Assembly (NCBI GenBank): GCA_949063825.1
Contig: CARSRA010000012.1
Location: 1-24,719, forward strand
Reading direction: 5' to 3'
DNA length: 24,719 bases
From: an uncultured Candidatus Saccharibacteria bacterium
Lineage (GTDB): Bacteria; Patescibacteriota; Saccharimonadia; Saccharimonadales; Saccharimonadaceae
The notes beneath the pieces are model-generated. The model made no database searches, had not been told where the DNA came from, and worked only from the letters and a program-made list of their open reading frames with translations. This document shows positions 13,636 through 21,528 of the stretch, piece after piece (within the stretch, counting starts at the first letter, position 1; each line of letters starts with the position of its first letter). The position numbers and the translations under genes are program-made.

Positions 13636-14133
13636 TTATTTGCTGTAATTATAAATTATTGAATTATCGCTTAATACCTCAAGCCATAATAGACTACTTT
13701 GTTCGTTATCGGTTTTAGAAAAACGAATTGTTAGCGCGTATTTTTTAGAAGAGATCCTGAAGGAGTAATTATCTTCCGCGTCTTTCCCTAGACTATCTTT
13801 CTCGTAACTAAATTGCGCGTCTGGGTAGGCATAGGTAGTAAAACGTCTGACTAGATTTTCCGTTTCATTATAAATTGAATTTGGTAGGTTTTCTTCGATC
13901 GAGGATAGGCCATATATTACATTAGTACTGTCGCCATTGGACGAAGCTCCGGTATAAGTATCTACGACCGTTCCGGAGGTACGATCATAGAATTCGTTGG
14001 CGGACAAGTCTGGCGTAGCGACTGCGTTGATTGTTATCCAACTTATTCCTAATATTATCAACACTCCTGCGCCAATTAGAACCGGCTTTTTCAGCTTAGC
14101 TTGAGTCTGGGGTTTTATTAAATCAATTTCCAT
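13636..14133 (-). CDS. Membrane-anchored protein paired with the cell-wall hydrolase
   Basis: A 165-aa protein with a basic cytoplasmic start (residues 1-16), one membrane helix (about 17-39) and an exported part of about 125 residues rich in Ser, Asp and Tyr. It starts two bases behind the stop of the GH73/C39-like hydrolase, has no own promoter or clear ribosome site, and is surely in the same operon. It might position or restrain the hydrolase, or be its target. No family was recognised. Confidence 0.65.
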   Translation of the reverse strand: MEIDLIKPQTQAKLKKPVLIGAGVLIILGISWITINAVATPDLSANEFYDRTSGTVVDTYTGASSNGDSTNVIYGLSSIEENLPNSIYNETENLVRRFTTYAYPDAQFSYEKDSLGKDAEDNYSFRISSKKYALTIRFSKTDNEQSSLLWLEVLSDNSIIYNYSK

Positions 14134-14135
14134 AA

Positions 14136-15561
14136 TTATTTTTTGATTGCTTTAATATTGCCAACATTCATGCCTGCATTGACGACTGCTGCGGGATCGA
14201 AGGCTTTACTGAGGGTGTTTTCTCTCCCCTTAGTACCGTTAGAATCGGCGATCAGCCATTTGCCATCTTCTGTGATCCCACGGATGCCGATATAATGTCC
14301 GCCGGACGTAAATGGGCTTGAGCCTTTGCCGCTGGTATGGATCATCCAGCCGTCTTTTAGGGCTGTGGTGATTTTCTGAATTGCGTCTCCACTACCTGAA
14401 GCTGCAAGATCTTTGTATTGTAGCCCGTATTCTTTGGCTAAGACTTGGGTGATTTTCCAATCGCTACCACTAGTCACATGGCATCCTTGCTCGCCGGCGA
14501 TTTTCGCCGTCATATCGGGAGTGATTTTCTTTCCGGTAAGTGCAGTTGCCATCATGGCGAATGATGATGGTCCACACCCAGATGCCCCGATGGTGTTAAC
14601 ATGGAAACCGTTTCCGCAGGCGCCGGTACCGCCACCCCAAGGGATGCTTGCCCATTGAGAATCAAACTGATTGTAATATGGAAAACCCGATCCGTCGTAG
14701 TCGGAGAGACCGTCGATTGATGGATATATGCACGCTCCGACTTCGCTTGTAAGATCTACCGCTACTGCATTAGAGCCGCTTGCATTGGCTGTAGCATTTG
14801 CTATCATTTCAGGATATTGCTGAGCGAGCTCCTCTGAGCTTAGCCATTCATTTTGGACGGCTAGATCTTGGATCATAAGAATAATTCTAGAAACTTTTTC
14901 TATATAGTTTGGGTCGGTCGCATAGCCAGCGGCTTTAATAGCTACAAGATAAGCGAACGGATCAGTAATGGTATTACCTTGGAAGACGCCGTGATTACGA
15001 TAGGTGCTTGTCTTGCGAATGTTTTCATAATACCCTTGCCATCCTTCTAGCTCGCTGGCGTAAGACAGCGCACATTCAAATGGGCAATGATCGTATGCAC
15101 CGATACCGAAATAATTATGTTTCTCTCTAGCCAAGCGAGATGTTCCGGCTCCACTTTCAAGAATACCCTGTGCTATCACGGTTTCCCAAGGGATACCATA
15201 TTCTACACTGAGTCTCTGTGCGATACTGACATGGTCACTGACGAACTGTTCTTGTTGGTTGCTCAGGCCTGATCCCGAACCGGACACTAGATCACCGCCA
15301 CTAGTAGCGGGGGCTGGATCGCATTGAGTGGAAGACGGATCATAATAATAAATGCCGTTTCGGTAAAAGAAATTTAGGGTAGAATTATCCGGCGTTGCAC
15401 CCACCTGGGGGGGGGGTAATTATTGAAGATAGGGTAAGTATACCGAGAAAAACGACTAGTGCAATATGATAAAAAACAACCCGAGTACACCTAGTTTTGT
15501 TATGTAAGTTTCTGCTCTGCTGAGGCTGCGGGCGGGATTTGCGAGCGAAATTAGTCTTCAT
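14136..15561 (-). CDS. Cell-wall hydrolase: GH73 glucosaminidase plus C39-like peptidase, frameshifted at a C10 tract
   Basis: The full reading begins at ATG 15561 and is cut after 58 codons (stop 15387-15385) because of ten C in a row (15416-15407 on this strand). With nine C the frame joins the 422-residue frame that runs from GTG 15404 to 14136. The joined protein would have a basic start, a membrane or signal helix (about residues 28-48), a GH73 domain (numbered from GTG 15404: about 52-190, with Glu83 in ILESGAGTS as catalytic candidate) and a C39-like papain-fold domain (about 242-420; Cys277 in SGCGPS, His370 in GGHYIG, Asp387). Together it would cut glycan strands and peptides of peptidoglycan, or of another cell during attachment. 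Without the upstream part the enzyme has no export signal. A promoter-like TATAAT lies 7 bases before ATG 15561. Confidence 0.75.
15407..15416 (-). repeat. C10 homopolymer (G10 on + strand)
   Basis: Ten identical bases within the N-terminal coding part of the hydrolase, just behind the membrane helix. One base fewer opens the full frame. Tracts of this kind are classic slipped-strand switches and also classic sequencing-error sites. Confidence 0.9.
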
Positions 15562-15568
15562 ACAGATA

Positions 15569-15574
15569 ATTATA
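15569..15574 (-). promoter_or_regulatory. Extended -10 of the hydrolase operon
   Basis: TTATGTTATAAT on the minus strand: TG-T-TATAAT (-10 at 15574-15569), then 7 bases to ATG 15561. The identical 12 bases precede dus. Confidence 0.6.
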
Positions 15575-15631
15575 ACATAACCATCTTAGATGTGCCCGGA
15601 TGCTAACTTCTAAAATTTAAAAATCGATATA

Positions 15632-15708
15632 TGGTGGCTCCTACAAGGCTCGAACTTGTGACCTCACGAATGTGAATCGTGCGCTCTAGCCAACTGAGCT
15701 AAGGAGCC
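15632..15708 (-). tRNA. tRNA-Val (anticodon CAC)
   Basis: Reading the minus strand from 15708: acceptor GGCTCCT pairs with AGGAGCC near the 3' end, a normal D arm (AGCTCAGTTGGCTAGAGC), anticodon stem CACGA/TCGTG with loop TTCACAT (anticodon CAC, reads GTG), and a T arm with GTTCGAGCC. Discriminator A and an encoded CCA end at 15632. It is divergent from prfA. Confidence 0.95.
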
Positions 15709-15772
15709 ATTTGAATGTCTAATAGGGCGGAGGAAAAATAGAGATTACAGAACTATCTTTCCGGCCCTATGT

Positions 15773-15787
15773 ATGCTATAATAGCAT
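15773..15787 (+). promoter_or_regulatory. -10 region before prfA inside an inverted repeat
   Basis: ATGCTA-TAA-TAGCAT is an inverted repeat that contains TATAAT (15777-15782 region) with TGC in front. It is about 50 bases upstream of prfA. A second -10-like TATATT at 15822-15827 lies 5 bases from the prfA ATG and could give a leaderless message. Confidence 0.45.
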
Positions 15788-15832
15788 GAAATAGCGCATA
15801 AAACTAGACAAAATAATAAATTATATTGCACC

Positions 15833-16870
15833 ATGGACCTAGCAAAATATAAGGATGAGAAAAACGAGATTGAGCAATTTTTGGCTGAGCCAGAGGCTTA
15901 CGCAAAGCCGAATTTTGCCGATCAATCAAGGCGACTGGCCGAGGTTGAAAAGATCTTAGCGCTTGGTGATGAGATCGAGCAGCTTGAGCAGAATCTCCGT
16001 GAAGCACGCGCACTCATAAATGACCCCGACCTAGGAGAGCTAGCTAAGAATGATATTGATGAAGCGACGACTGAGCTCGCAAAGAAAACTGCAGCGCTCG
16101 AAGAGCTATTATTGCCTCGCGACCCAAATGATGATCGCCCGACCATTATGGAGATCCGTGCGGGTGCTGGCGGAGATGAAGCCTCGCTATTTGCAGCTGA
16201 GCTTTATCGTATGTATGTGCGTTATGCGGAGCGTCACGGTCTCAAAGTCGAGCTTATGAGCCAAAATGAGAATGAGACTGGCGGCATGAAAGAAGTCGTA
16301 CTGAGGATCACAGGCGAGCGGCCTTATGGACAGTTGAAATTCGAGGGTGGAGTGCATCGCGTACAGCGGGTACCAGTGACGGAGAGCCAAGGGCGGATCC
16401 ATACTTCAACGGCTACAGTGGCAGTTTTGCCGGAGGCTCAAGAGAGTGATATTGAAATTAAGCCAGATGATCTAAGGATCGACATCTATCGTTCTGGTGG
16501 TCATGGTGGTCAAGGTGTAAATACGACTGATTCCGCCGTACGCATCACGCATCTACCGACGGGTATTGTAGTTGCGATGCAGGATGAGCGCTCACAACAG
16601 CAAAATCGGGTCAAAGCGATGACGGTGCTGCGCACGCGCTTGATGGAAAAAAAGAAACTCGAAGATCAAAAAAACGCTAGTGATGCGCGCAAGTCGCTGA
16701 TTGGATCGGGCGATCGCAGTGAAAAAATTCGCACTTATAATTTCCCGCAGGACCGCATTACCGATCATCGCGTGCACTATTCACGTTCAAACGTTTCGGC
16801 GGCAATGGACGGCGATATCGAAGATTTGATTGATGAGCTAGCGAAAGCTGAGCGCGAATTGCCCCAGTAG
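15833..16870 (+). CDS. prfA: Peptide chain release factor 1
   Basis: A 345-aa class I release factor for UAA and UAG. It has GGQ at residues 225-227 (SGGHGGQGVN), which triggers peptide release, and the PVT tripeptide at 181-183 that marks RF1 rather than RF2 (SPF). The flanking blocks IRAGAGGDEASLF (108-120) and EKIRTYNFPQDRITDHR (C-terminal) are typical. Length is near the usual 355-360. No ribosome site precedes the ATG. It lies upstream of prmC, the enzyme that methylates the Gln of its GGQ, with one small gene between them. Confidence 0.95.
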   Translation: MDLAKYKDEKNEIEQFLAEPEAYAKPNFADQSRRLAEVEKILALGDEIEQLEQNLREARALINDPDLGELAKNDIDEATTELAKKTAALEELLLPRDPNDDRPTIMEIRAGAGGDEASLFAAELYRMYVRYAERHGLKVELMSQNENETGGMKEVVLRITGERPYGQLKFEGGVHRVQRVPVTESQGRIHTSTATVAVLPEAQESDIEIKPDDLRIDIYRSGGHGGQGVNTTDSAVRITHLPTGIVVAMQDERSQQQNRVKAMTVLRTRLMEKKKLEDQKNASDARKSLIGSGDRSEKIRTYNFPQDRITDHRVHYSRSNVSAAMDGDIEDLIDELAKAERELPQ

Positions 16871-16914
16871 AGTATAATAGTCACGGGAGGAGTAGTTGAT
16901 AAAGGGGGTATATC

Positions 16915-17151
16915 ATGATTATCGCGATAATCGCAGGTATCATTGGTAGTGTAGTTGCATTCTTCACAGTGGCTGGTTTAATTTTAGCCATTTGGGACAA
17001 AGGTATCAAAACATTAAAAACTAAGGATTGCTGGATTAATCTCGCACAGTTTCTTTCAACGGTAATGTTTTACATCGCGGGCACGTTATTTTTTAGCTTG
17101 ATTTGCGTATTGATGTCGCCGTTTTGGATTGCAGAAGAAATAAAATATTGA
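16915..17151 (+). CDS. Small two-helix membrane protein, unknown
   Basis: A 78-aa protein with two hydrophobic helices (about 2-25 and 44-68), a basic loop between them (KGIKTLKTKD), and a charged end (EEIKY). GGGGG at 16904-16908 serves as ribosome site. A TATAAT at 16873-16878, three bases behind the prfA stop, may give its own transcript. The first codons contain the 16-bp palindrome GATTATCGCGATAATC (16917-16932). A terminator follows at 17184. No family was recognised. Confidence 0.6.
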   Translation: MIIAIIAGIIGSVVAFFTVAGLILAIWDKGIKTLKTKDCWINLAQFLSTVMFYIAGTLFFSLICVLMSPFWIAEEIKY

Positions 17152-17183
17152 TAGCAAAGTTAACACACGTTTCCTCCTCCCAA

Positions 17184-17207
17184 CCCCGCTTCGGCGGGGA
17201 TTTCTTT
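17184..17207 (+). terminator. Rho-independent terminator after 16915-17151
   Basis: CCCCGC-TTCG-GCGGGG (17184-17199) with a TTCG tetraloop, followed by ATTTCTTT. Confidence 0.8.
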
Positions 17208-17242
17208 GACCCAAAGGATAGTTTCTGAGCTGAGGCATTTTA

Positions 17243-17271
17243 TTGACTTTTACACGAATGTGTGATATAAT
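17243..17271 (+). promoter_or_regulatory. prmC promoter, predicted leaderless
   Basis: TTGACT (17243-17248), 17-base spacer, TATAAT (17266-17271), six bases, then ATG 17278. The 36 bases from 17241 match those from 20663 at 31 positions, including most of the spacer. The spacer has ACAC-GAAT-GTGT, a small inverted repeat. Confidence 0.8.
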
Positions 17272-17277
17272 GGAAGT

Positions 17278-18156
17278 ATGGATGTTGGTACTTGGCTCCG
17301 TGAAGCAAAGGGGTGGGTTGATTCGCTAGATGCGGATTTGATTGCGCTCAATAATTTTGCCCCTGAGGGGGCGGATCGGAGTTGGTTAGTATCGAATAAT
17401 GTTGTAAAAATTACAACAAGTACGAAGCGGCAAGCCGATGAGATGCTCAAAAAACGCGCCTCAGGAGTGCCGCTGGCTTATTTACTGCGCTATCGCGAGT
17501 TTTATGGGCGCAAATTTCAGGTGCGACCAGGAGTATTAATTCCTCGTCCAGAGACAGAGACGCTGATTGACCTCATTAAGGAACTAGATCTGCCGCCTCG
17601 TACGCGGTTTCTAGAAATCGGCACCGGCTGTGGCTGTATTGCGGTGACTTTGGCGCTGGAATTTCCGCAATCTGAGGTTCTTGCGACTGACATAAGTTCG
17701 GATGCGCTCATGGTTGCTGAGCATAATAATATTTTGCATGAAGGGCGACTGAGTCTCGTAAAATCAGATTTATTCGAGGCAATTAATCCGCGCATCCACG
17801 GTAAATTTGAAGTGATTGTGGCGAACATGCCCTATGTTGATCCAACTTGGCAATGGGTGAATCCGGATTCCCTGCGCCATGAGCCGCTAGAGGCACTTTA
17901 TTCTATTGGCGAGAACGGACTTTCGATCTATCGACGGTTTTTTGAAGATTTACGATCCCGTAGTACAGAGCTAGGAGTGAAGTTCTGCGTAGTAGAGGCT
18001 GATCCTTGCCAACATAAAGAGCTGATTGGGTTTGCTACTAAAAATGGTTGGAAATTGTTAGCGCAGCGTGATTACGGAATCTGCTTCCGCAAAAAACGCG
18101 TTTATAAAAAGACTGAACGTCCAGTACGGAAGTCGATCAAAAAGAATAAAGACTAG
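17278..18156 (+). CDS. prmC: Release-factor glutamine methyltransferase
   Basis: A 292-aa SAM-dependent methyltransferase. The N-terminal part ends in GVPLAYLLRYREFYG and VLIPRPETE (63-94), the signature region of PrmC/HemK. The SAM site EIGTGCGC is at 113-120 and an acidic TDIS at 137-140. The catalytic NPPY is NMPY here (183-186): the second Pro position is kept but the first is Met. It methylates the GGQ Gln of release factors, and prfA lies just upstream, the usual pairing. The C-terminal tail is basic (RKKRVYKKTERPVRKSIKK). Its last four bases overlap the stop of the convergent membrane protein gene. Confidence 0.9.
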   Translation: MDVGTWLREAKGWVDSLDADLIALNNFAPEGADRSWLVSNNVVKITTSTKRQADEMLKKRASGVPLAYLLRYREFYGRKFQVRPGVLIPRPETETLIDLIKELDLPPRTRFLEIGTGCGCIAVTLALEFPQSEVLATDISSDALMVAEHNNILHEGRLSLVKSDLFEAINPRIHGKFEVIVANMPYVDPTWQWVNPDSLRHEPLEALYSIGENGLSIYRRFFEDLRSRSTELGVKFCVVEADPCQHKELIGFATKNGWKLLAQRDYGICFRKKRVYKKTERPVRKSIKKNKD

Positions 18157-18947
18157 ATACTAAAGCGTGGCTGACTAAAACCAATCACTAGCACTAAAAT
18201 CATGATTGCTGAAAAAACGAGCGGCAGGGCGACATTGGTGAGTGTGAGCTTACCTTTATGCTTTGACATGTCGGTATAAACTTGAAAATAAGCAAATGCA
18301 AGTACAGTCAGAATTAAAGCCAACTGCGATAGGCAAATACCGCTACTGCCGAGTGTGTAAATTATTAGCCAAACGTGGCTTAGCCAAGAGATTTCTGCGA
18401 AGATTAGTCCAACTGCTAGTGAAATGAGCGTAGGATTAGTGTCGCTAGCTTGTACAAGTACATGGTTTGACGCGGCATAGCCGATGATAAATCCACTAGC
18501 TGCAAGTATTAACGACATAATATTGTCATTTGTGATTGCAGCAAAAACTGAAGCAGCTGTGCTGCCGACTAATACCGCGGTCAATGCTTGAATGATGGCC
18601 GCGTTGGTCGAAGAGCGGGGTTTAAGGATAATTAGCCAAACCGCATAAGCTCCCATCAGCACAAAATGCACTGGTAGAAAAGTCTTGCCAGCAGCATAAG
18701 CTAGAAGCACGAAGCCCGTTCCGACAATAAAATCAACCAAGCTCGAGCGAATATTCAGGAACCAATAGCGATGATTGACTGCAAAAATCCGCCATTTTGA
18801 GATAACGATTAGAATTAAACCGATCAAGCAATTGCCGGTCACGACGGTCGCGCTAATCGAAACTACCGCGAGAGCCAAATTAAGCAAAATATGCATCACT
18901 GAGCTGAGCGCGTTGCGACTTTTGCGGATGAAAATATAGTCAGCCAT
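18153..18947 (-). CDS. Polytopic membrane protein, unknown
   Basis: A 264-aa protein that is hydrophobic almost throughout, with about eight membrane helices (for example near 17-50, 73-90, 95-108, 120-138, 143-160, 170-190, 195-222 and 240-258) and short basic loops. No transport or enzyme motif is visible. Such proteins are common next to lepB in CPR genomes, but no function can be given. It is divergent from lepB with only 35 bases between the starts, and a TATAAT lies six bases before its ATG. Confidence 0.7.
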   Translation of the reverse strand: MADYIFIRKSRNALSSVMHILLNLALAVVSISATVVTGNCLIGLILIVISKWRIFAVNHRYWFLNIRSSLVDFIVGTGFVLLAYAAGKTFLPVHFVLMGAYAVWLIILKPRSSTNAAIIQALTAVLVGSTAASVFAAITNDNIMSLILAASGFIIGYAASNHVLVQASDTNPTLISLAVGLIFAEISWLSHVWLIIYTLGSSGICLSQLALILTVLAFAYFQVYTDMSKHKGKLTLTNVALPLVFSAIMILVLVIGFSQPRFSI

Positions 18948-18953
18948 GTCACT

Positions 18954-18976
18954 ATTATAGCATACTGTGTTATAAT
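18954..18976. promoter_or_regulatory. Back-to-back -10 boxes of two divergent leaderless genes
   Basis: Minus strand TATAAT at 18959-18954 serves the 18947 gene; plus strand TATAAT at 18971-18976 serves lepB. Each is followed by exactly six bases and an ATG. The two boxes are 11 bases apart, so two RNA polymerases cannot bind at once. Confidence 0.7.
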
Positions 18977-18982
18977 GAAATA

Positions 18983-19624
18983 ATGGAAACTAAGGTTAGT
19001 TACTTTACTAGACATCCTTTACTTAAGGATTTTCTGAGCTTAGTCTTTTTTATAGTTTGTGTGGTAGTTGGGACAATTATTCTGAACGCTTATGTTTTCC
19101 GCTCATATAATGTAGTGGGCTCGAGTATGGAAAATACTTTTCATAACGAAGATCGGGTGATTGTAAATCGCTTACGTGTGTCGTGGGACCATTTTTTAGG
19201 TAAAGAATACGTGCCAGAGCGTGGCGATGTGATCGTGTTTGCGAATGGAGCGGCTTCTGGACCGTTGACTTGTGAAGCTTTGGTCGGACACTCGGACCAA
19301 TTCTTAATCAAGCGAGTAATCGCATTTCCGGGTGAGCGCGTAGTAGTAAAAGATGGCGTAGTAACAGTTTATAATGACGAGCATCCTGACGGATTCCATC
19401 CCGACGACACGACTCGTGTAGATGAAAATAATGGTCCTAAGCTCGATACTTCGGGCGAAGTTGACATGGTGGTTCCAAGTGGCGAGTTATTTGTGGCCGG
19501 CGATAATCGTGAAGGTGCACATTCGCTAGATTCCCGTTCAGGCCTAGGTACGATACCGTTTTGTCGGGTGATCGGTCCAGTTTTGATGCGAATTTATCCG
19601 CTTAACAAGATTAGCTTTTTCTAA
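18983..19624 (+). CDS. lepB: Signal peptidase I
   Basis: A 213-aa membrane protease that removes signal peptides from exported proteins such as those at 6518-8647. One N-terminal helix (about 16-38) anchors it. Catalytic Ser48 lies in GSSMENTF, and Lys110 in FLIKRVIAFPGE is the general base. RGDVIVF (80-86), GDN (173-175) and SLDSR (181-185) are the other conserved boxes. The usual SMxPTL is SMENTF here. There is no ribosome site, and TATAAT ends six bases before the ATG. Its stop overlaps the convergent dus stop by four bases. Confidence 0.95.
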   Translation: METKVSYFTRHPLLKDFLSLVFFIVCVVVGTIILNAYVFRSYNVVGSSMENTFHNEDRVIVNRLRVSWDHFLGKEYVPERGDVIVFANGAASGPLTCEALVGHSDQFLIKRVIAFPGERVVVKDGVVTVYNDEHPDGFHPDDTTRVDENNGPKLDTSGEVDMVVPSGELFVAGDNREGAHSLDSRSGLGTIPFCRVIGPVLMRIYPLNKISFF

Positions 19625-20589
19625 GAAATTAGGTTGCGGGCCTCGTCGGTATTGTGGCATTGCATGAGCTGGGCGCGGAGTTCTTTGGCGCCGTCGTAAT
19701 TGTTGACGTAGATCTTGAAATAGTGTTTGAGCGGCTCAAAGCTAAGACTATGACCATACTTTGTAAGGGTGGCTTTTGAAGTTTGGTCAAATAGATCAAG
19801 ATGGAGACGTAGAAGTTGGAATAGTTGCGCTTGGGTAGGGGTGTGGGATGTAAAACAGTATGGATTCTCAAATACCCCACGACCAATCATCCAGCCATCA
19901 ACCTTGGCGTTCGAATATTGACTGCGGAGAGCCGCAATGTCTTGCAAGTTCTTGATGTCGCCATTGATGACTAGCTTAGTAGAGGGTGAGATTTTTTCCC
20001 GGAGAGAGGCGATTTCCGGGATTAGCTCGTAGTGGGCGGGGACTTTGGACATTTCTTTGCGAGTCCTGAGGTGGACGGTCAAAGCAGCGGGATGTTCATG
20101 GAGGATCTTCGGTAGCCATTCGCGATATTCATCGATGTAGGTGTAACCGAGTCGGGTTTTTATAGAGACCGGAAGTCGAGTCGCTTCCCTAGCTTGACGT
20201 AGGCATTCAAGTGCGAGCTCTGGCGTACGGATCATTGCAGCGCCGCCGCCAGCAGCATTGACATGACGATCAGGACATCCCATGTTAATATCGAGCCCCG
20301 AAAAGCCCAGTTGTTCTAATTCGCCGGCTAACATATGGAAATGTTCCGGGTTCTTCCCCCATATCTGCGCGATAATTGGCGTATCACTAGGGGCGATCTC
20401 TAATCGTTCTAGAGCATTATTGCGACCTTTTTCGGAGGCAAAGCTGCTGACATTGGTGAATTCAGTAAAAAAGAGGTTTGGGTGTCCTGCATGCGCGATC
20501 ACCTGACGAAAAATTATATCCGTAACGCCTTCCATTGGCGCCAGTATAGTAAAATTTTCTGGTAGAGTTTCCCAAATATTAGCTTGCAT
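19621..20589 (-). CDS. dus: tRNA-dihydrouridine synthase
   Basis: A 322-aa FMN-dependent enzyme that reduces uridines in the tRNA D loop. APMEGVTD is at residues 17-24, the catalytic Cys105 in INMGCPDRHV, SIKTRLGY follows, then VINGDI and WMIGRG for FMN phosphate binding. The start is set at ATG 20589: the protein family begins here, and the extra 42 residues that would come from a longer frame to 20715 look like untranslated DNA. A TATAAT box (20601-20596, extended by TG) lies six bases before this ATG. Confidence 0.92.
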   Translation of the reverse strand: MQANIWETLPENFTILAPMEGVTDIIFRQVIAHAGHPNLFFTEFTNVSSFASEKGRNNALERLEIAPSDTPIIAQIWGKNPEHFHMLAGELEQLGFSGLDINMGCPDRHVNAAGGGAAMIRTPELALECLRQAREATRLPVSIKTRLGYTYIDEYREWLPKILHEHPAALTVHLRTRKEMSKVPAHYELIPEIASLREKISPSTKLVINGDIKNLQDIAALRSQYSNAKVDGWMIGRGVFENPYCFTSHTPTQAQLFQLLRLHLDLFDQTSKATLTKYGHSLSFEPLKHYFKIYVNNYDGAKELRAQLMQCHNTDEARNLIS

Positions 20590-20595
20590 TCTAAA

Positions 20596-20601
20596 ATTAT
20601 A
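20596..20601 (-). promoter_or_regulatory. Extended -10 of dus
   Basis: TTATGTTATAAT, identical to the 12 bases before the hydrolase operon. Six bases separate it from ATG 20589. No -35 consensus is seen. Confidence 0.65.
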
Positions 20602-20664
20602 ACATAAAATGTGTGTATTTTGTAGTGACAAGATAGATCGAGGTCGGTATAAAGCATAGCTATA

Positions 20665-20693
20665 TTGACTTTTGCAAAAATGTATGATATAAT
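20665..20693 (+). promoter_or_regulatory. Promoter of the 20785 gene, twin of the prmC promoter
   Basis: TTGACT (20665-20670), 17-base spacer, TATAAT (20688-20693). 31 of 36 bases match the prmC promoter. A leader of about 85 bases follows before the ATG. Confidence 0.8.
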
Positions 20694-20784
20694 GAAAGGA
20701 TAGGGTGATGCACATTAAAGATTGACTATTCCTAAAAGATAATCATTGTGCATTGACCTGTTTCTTATGGAGGGGGGTGAAAAA

Positions 20785-21465
20785 ATGGCAGAAAAAATAG
20801 TAGGGCGGATGAAGGGCGACATTTTGGCCGAACAGACCCGGCGAGGGGTCACGGATAGTGCGGTGCGTACAAAATATAGTAGCTGGAGTACGACCGATCC
20901 GAAAGAAGTGATTTTTGAGCTGGAAACTCCGATTTCGCCGATAGATGACGCAATGTCGAAGTTGGCGAAATTGAAATACAGCCATAGGAACATGGATATG
21001 ATCCACGACTGCTCTTTTCGCTTGACGGCGACTCAGGATAGTGTGAAAGTCTTACTCAATAGCGCGTTGAAGGCACAGGGGCTACATAAATATATGCGTA
21101 GTCTGTTTGATGATACGATTACACATGCGATGTATCGCGTTCAGTTGACCGTGAGCCAGCTGAACTTGTCGCTCTATGCGAAACAGCCTGGACACGATGG
21201 CGTTGGCGTGGACATTTGCTTGTTTCCTGAAGCACCTTTGGCTATGTGGATAGCATATCCAACCGCGCTCCGTGACAAGGTGAGTTTTGCAGTGGTGAAT
21301 TTTTGCCCGCCAAGCAGCATGCCTGATGAAAAAGGGCTGATCAGACTCGAAGAATATCAGGACATTGACGGAGCAGATGCGAGATTAATTCGCGTGGTCG
21401 AGAGCACGATGGTGCACCCTGAGGCTGGATACCACATTCAGATCAAAAAGAAAGAGTACGTCTAA
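20785..21465 (+). CDS. Soluble protein of unknown function
   Basis: A 226-aa protein from ATG 20785, chosen for the strong GGAGGGGGG site at 20769-20777; the frame is open to 20746. It has no signal peptide and no membrane helix. It begins MAEKIVGRMKGDILAEQTRR, contains alternating beta-like segments (VQLTVSQLNLSLYAKQ, AMWIAYPT, FAVVNFCPPSSM) and ends in a basic patch. No catalytic motif or family was recognised. It has its own promoter and terminator, so it is a single-gene unit. Confidence 0.65.
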   Translation: MAEKIVGRMKGDILAEQTRRGVTDSAVRTKYSSWSTTDPKEVIFELETPISPIDDAMSKLAKLKYSHRNMDMIHDCSFRLTATQDSVKVLLNSALKAQGLHKYMRSLFDDTITHAMYRVQLTVSQLNLSLYAKQPGHDGVGVDICLFPEAPLAMWIAYPTALRDKVSFAVVNFCPPSSMPDEKGLIRLEEYQDIDGADARLIRVVESTMVHPEAGYHIQIKKKEYV

Positions 21466-21505
21466 TTAGTCATGGTATCATAGGAAGGAGGTCATTCATG
21501 CAGAT

Positions 21506-21528
21506 AACCCGCTTCGGCGGGTTATTTT
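21506..21528 (+). terminator. Terminator after 20785-21465
   Basis: AACCCGC-TTCG-GCGGGTT (21506-21523) followed by ATTTTTG. The hairpin overlaps the last two bases of the convergent der gene (stop at 21522-21524). Confidence 0.85.

Noticed and set aside
15385..15561. The 58-codon frame before the hydrolase as a separate small membrane protein
   Set aside because: Its helix and promoter fit the hydrolase perfectly after removal of one C, so an independent gene is less likely, though not excluded.
20590..20715. 42 extra N-terminal residues for dus
   Set aside because: The added part does not resemble the family and would include the -10 box. ATG 20589 is better.
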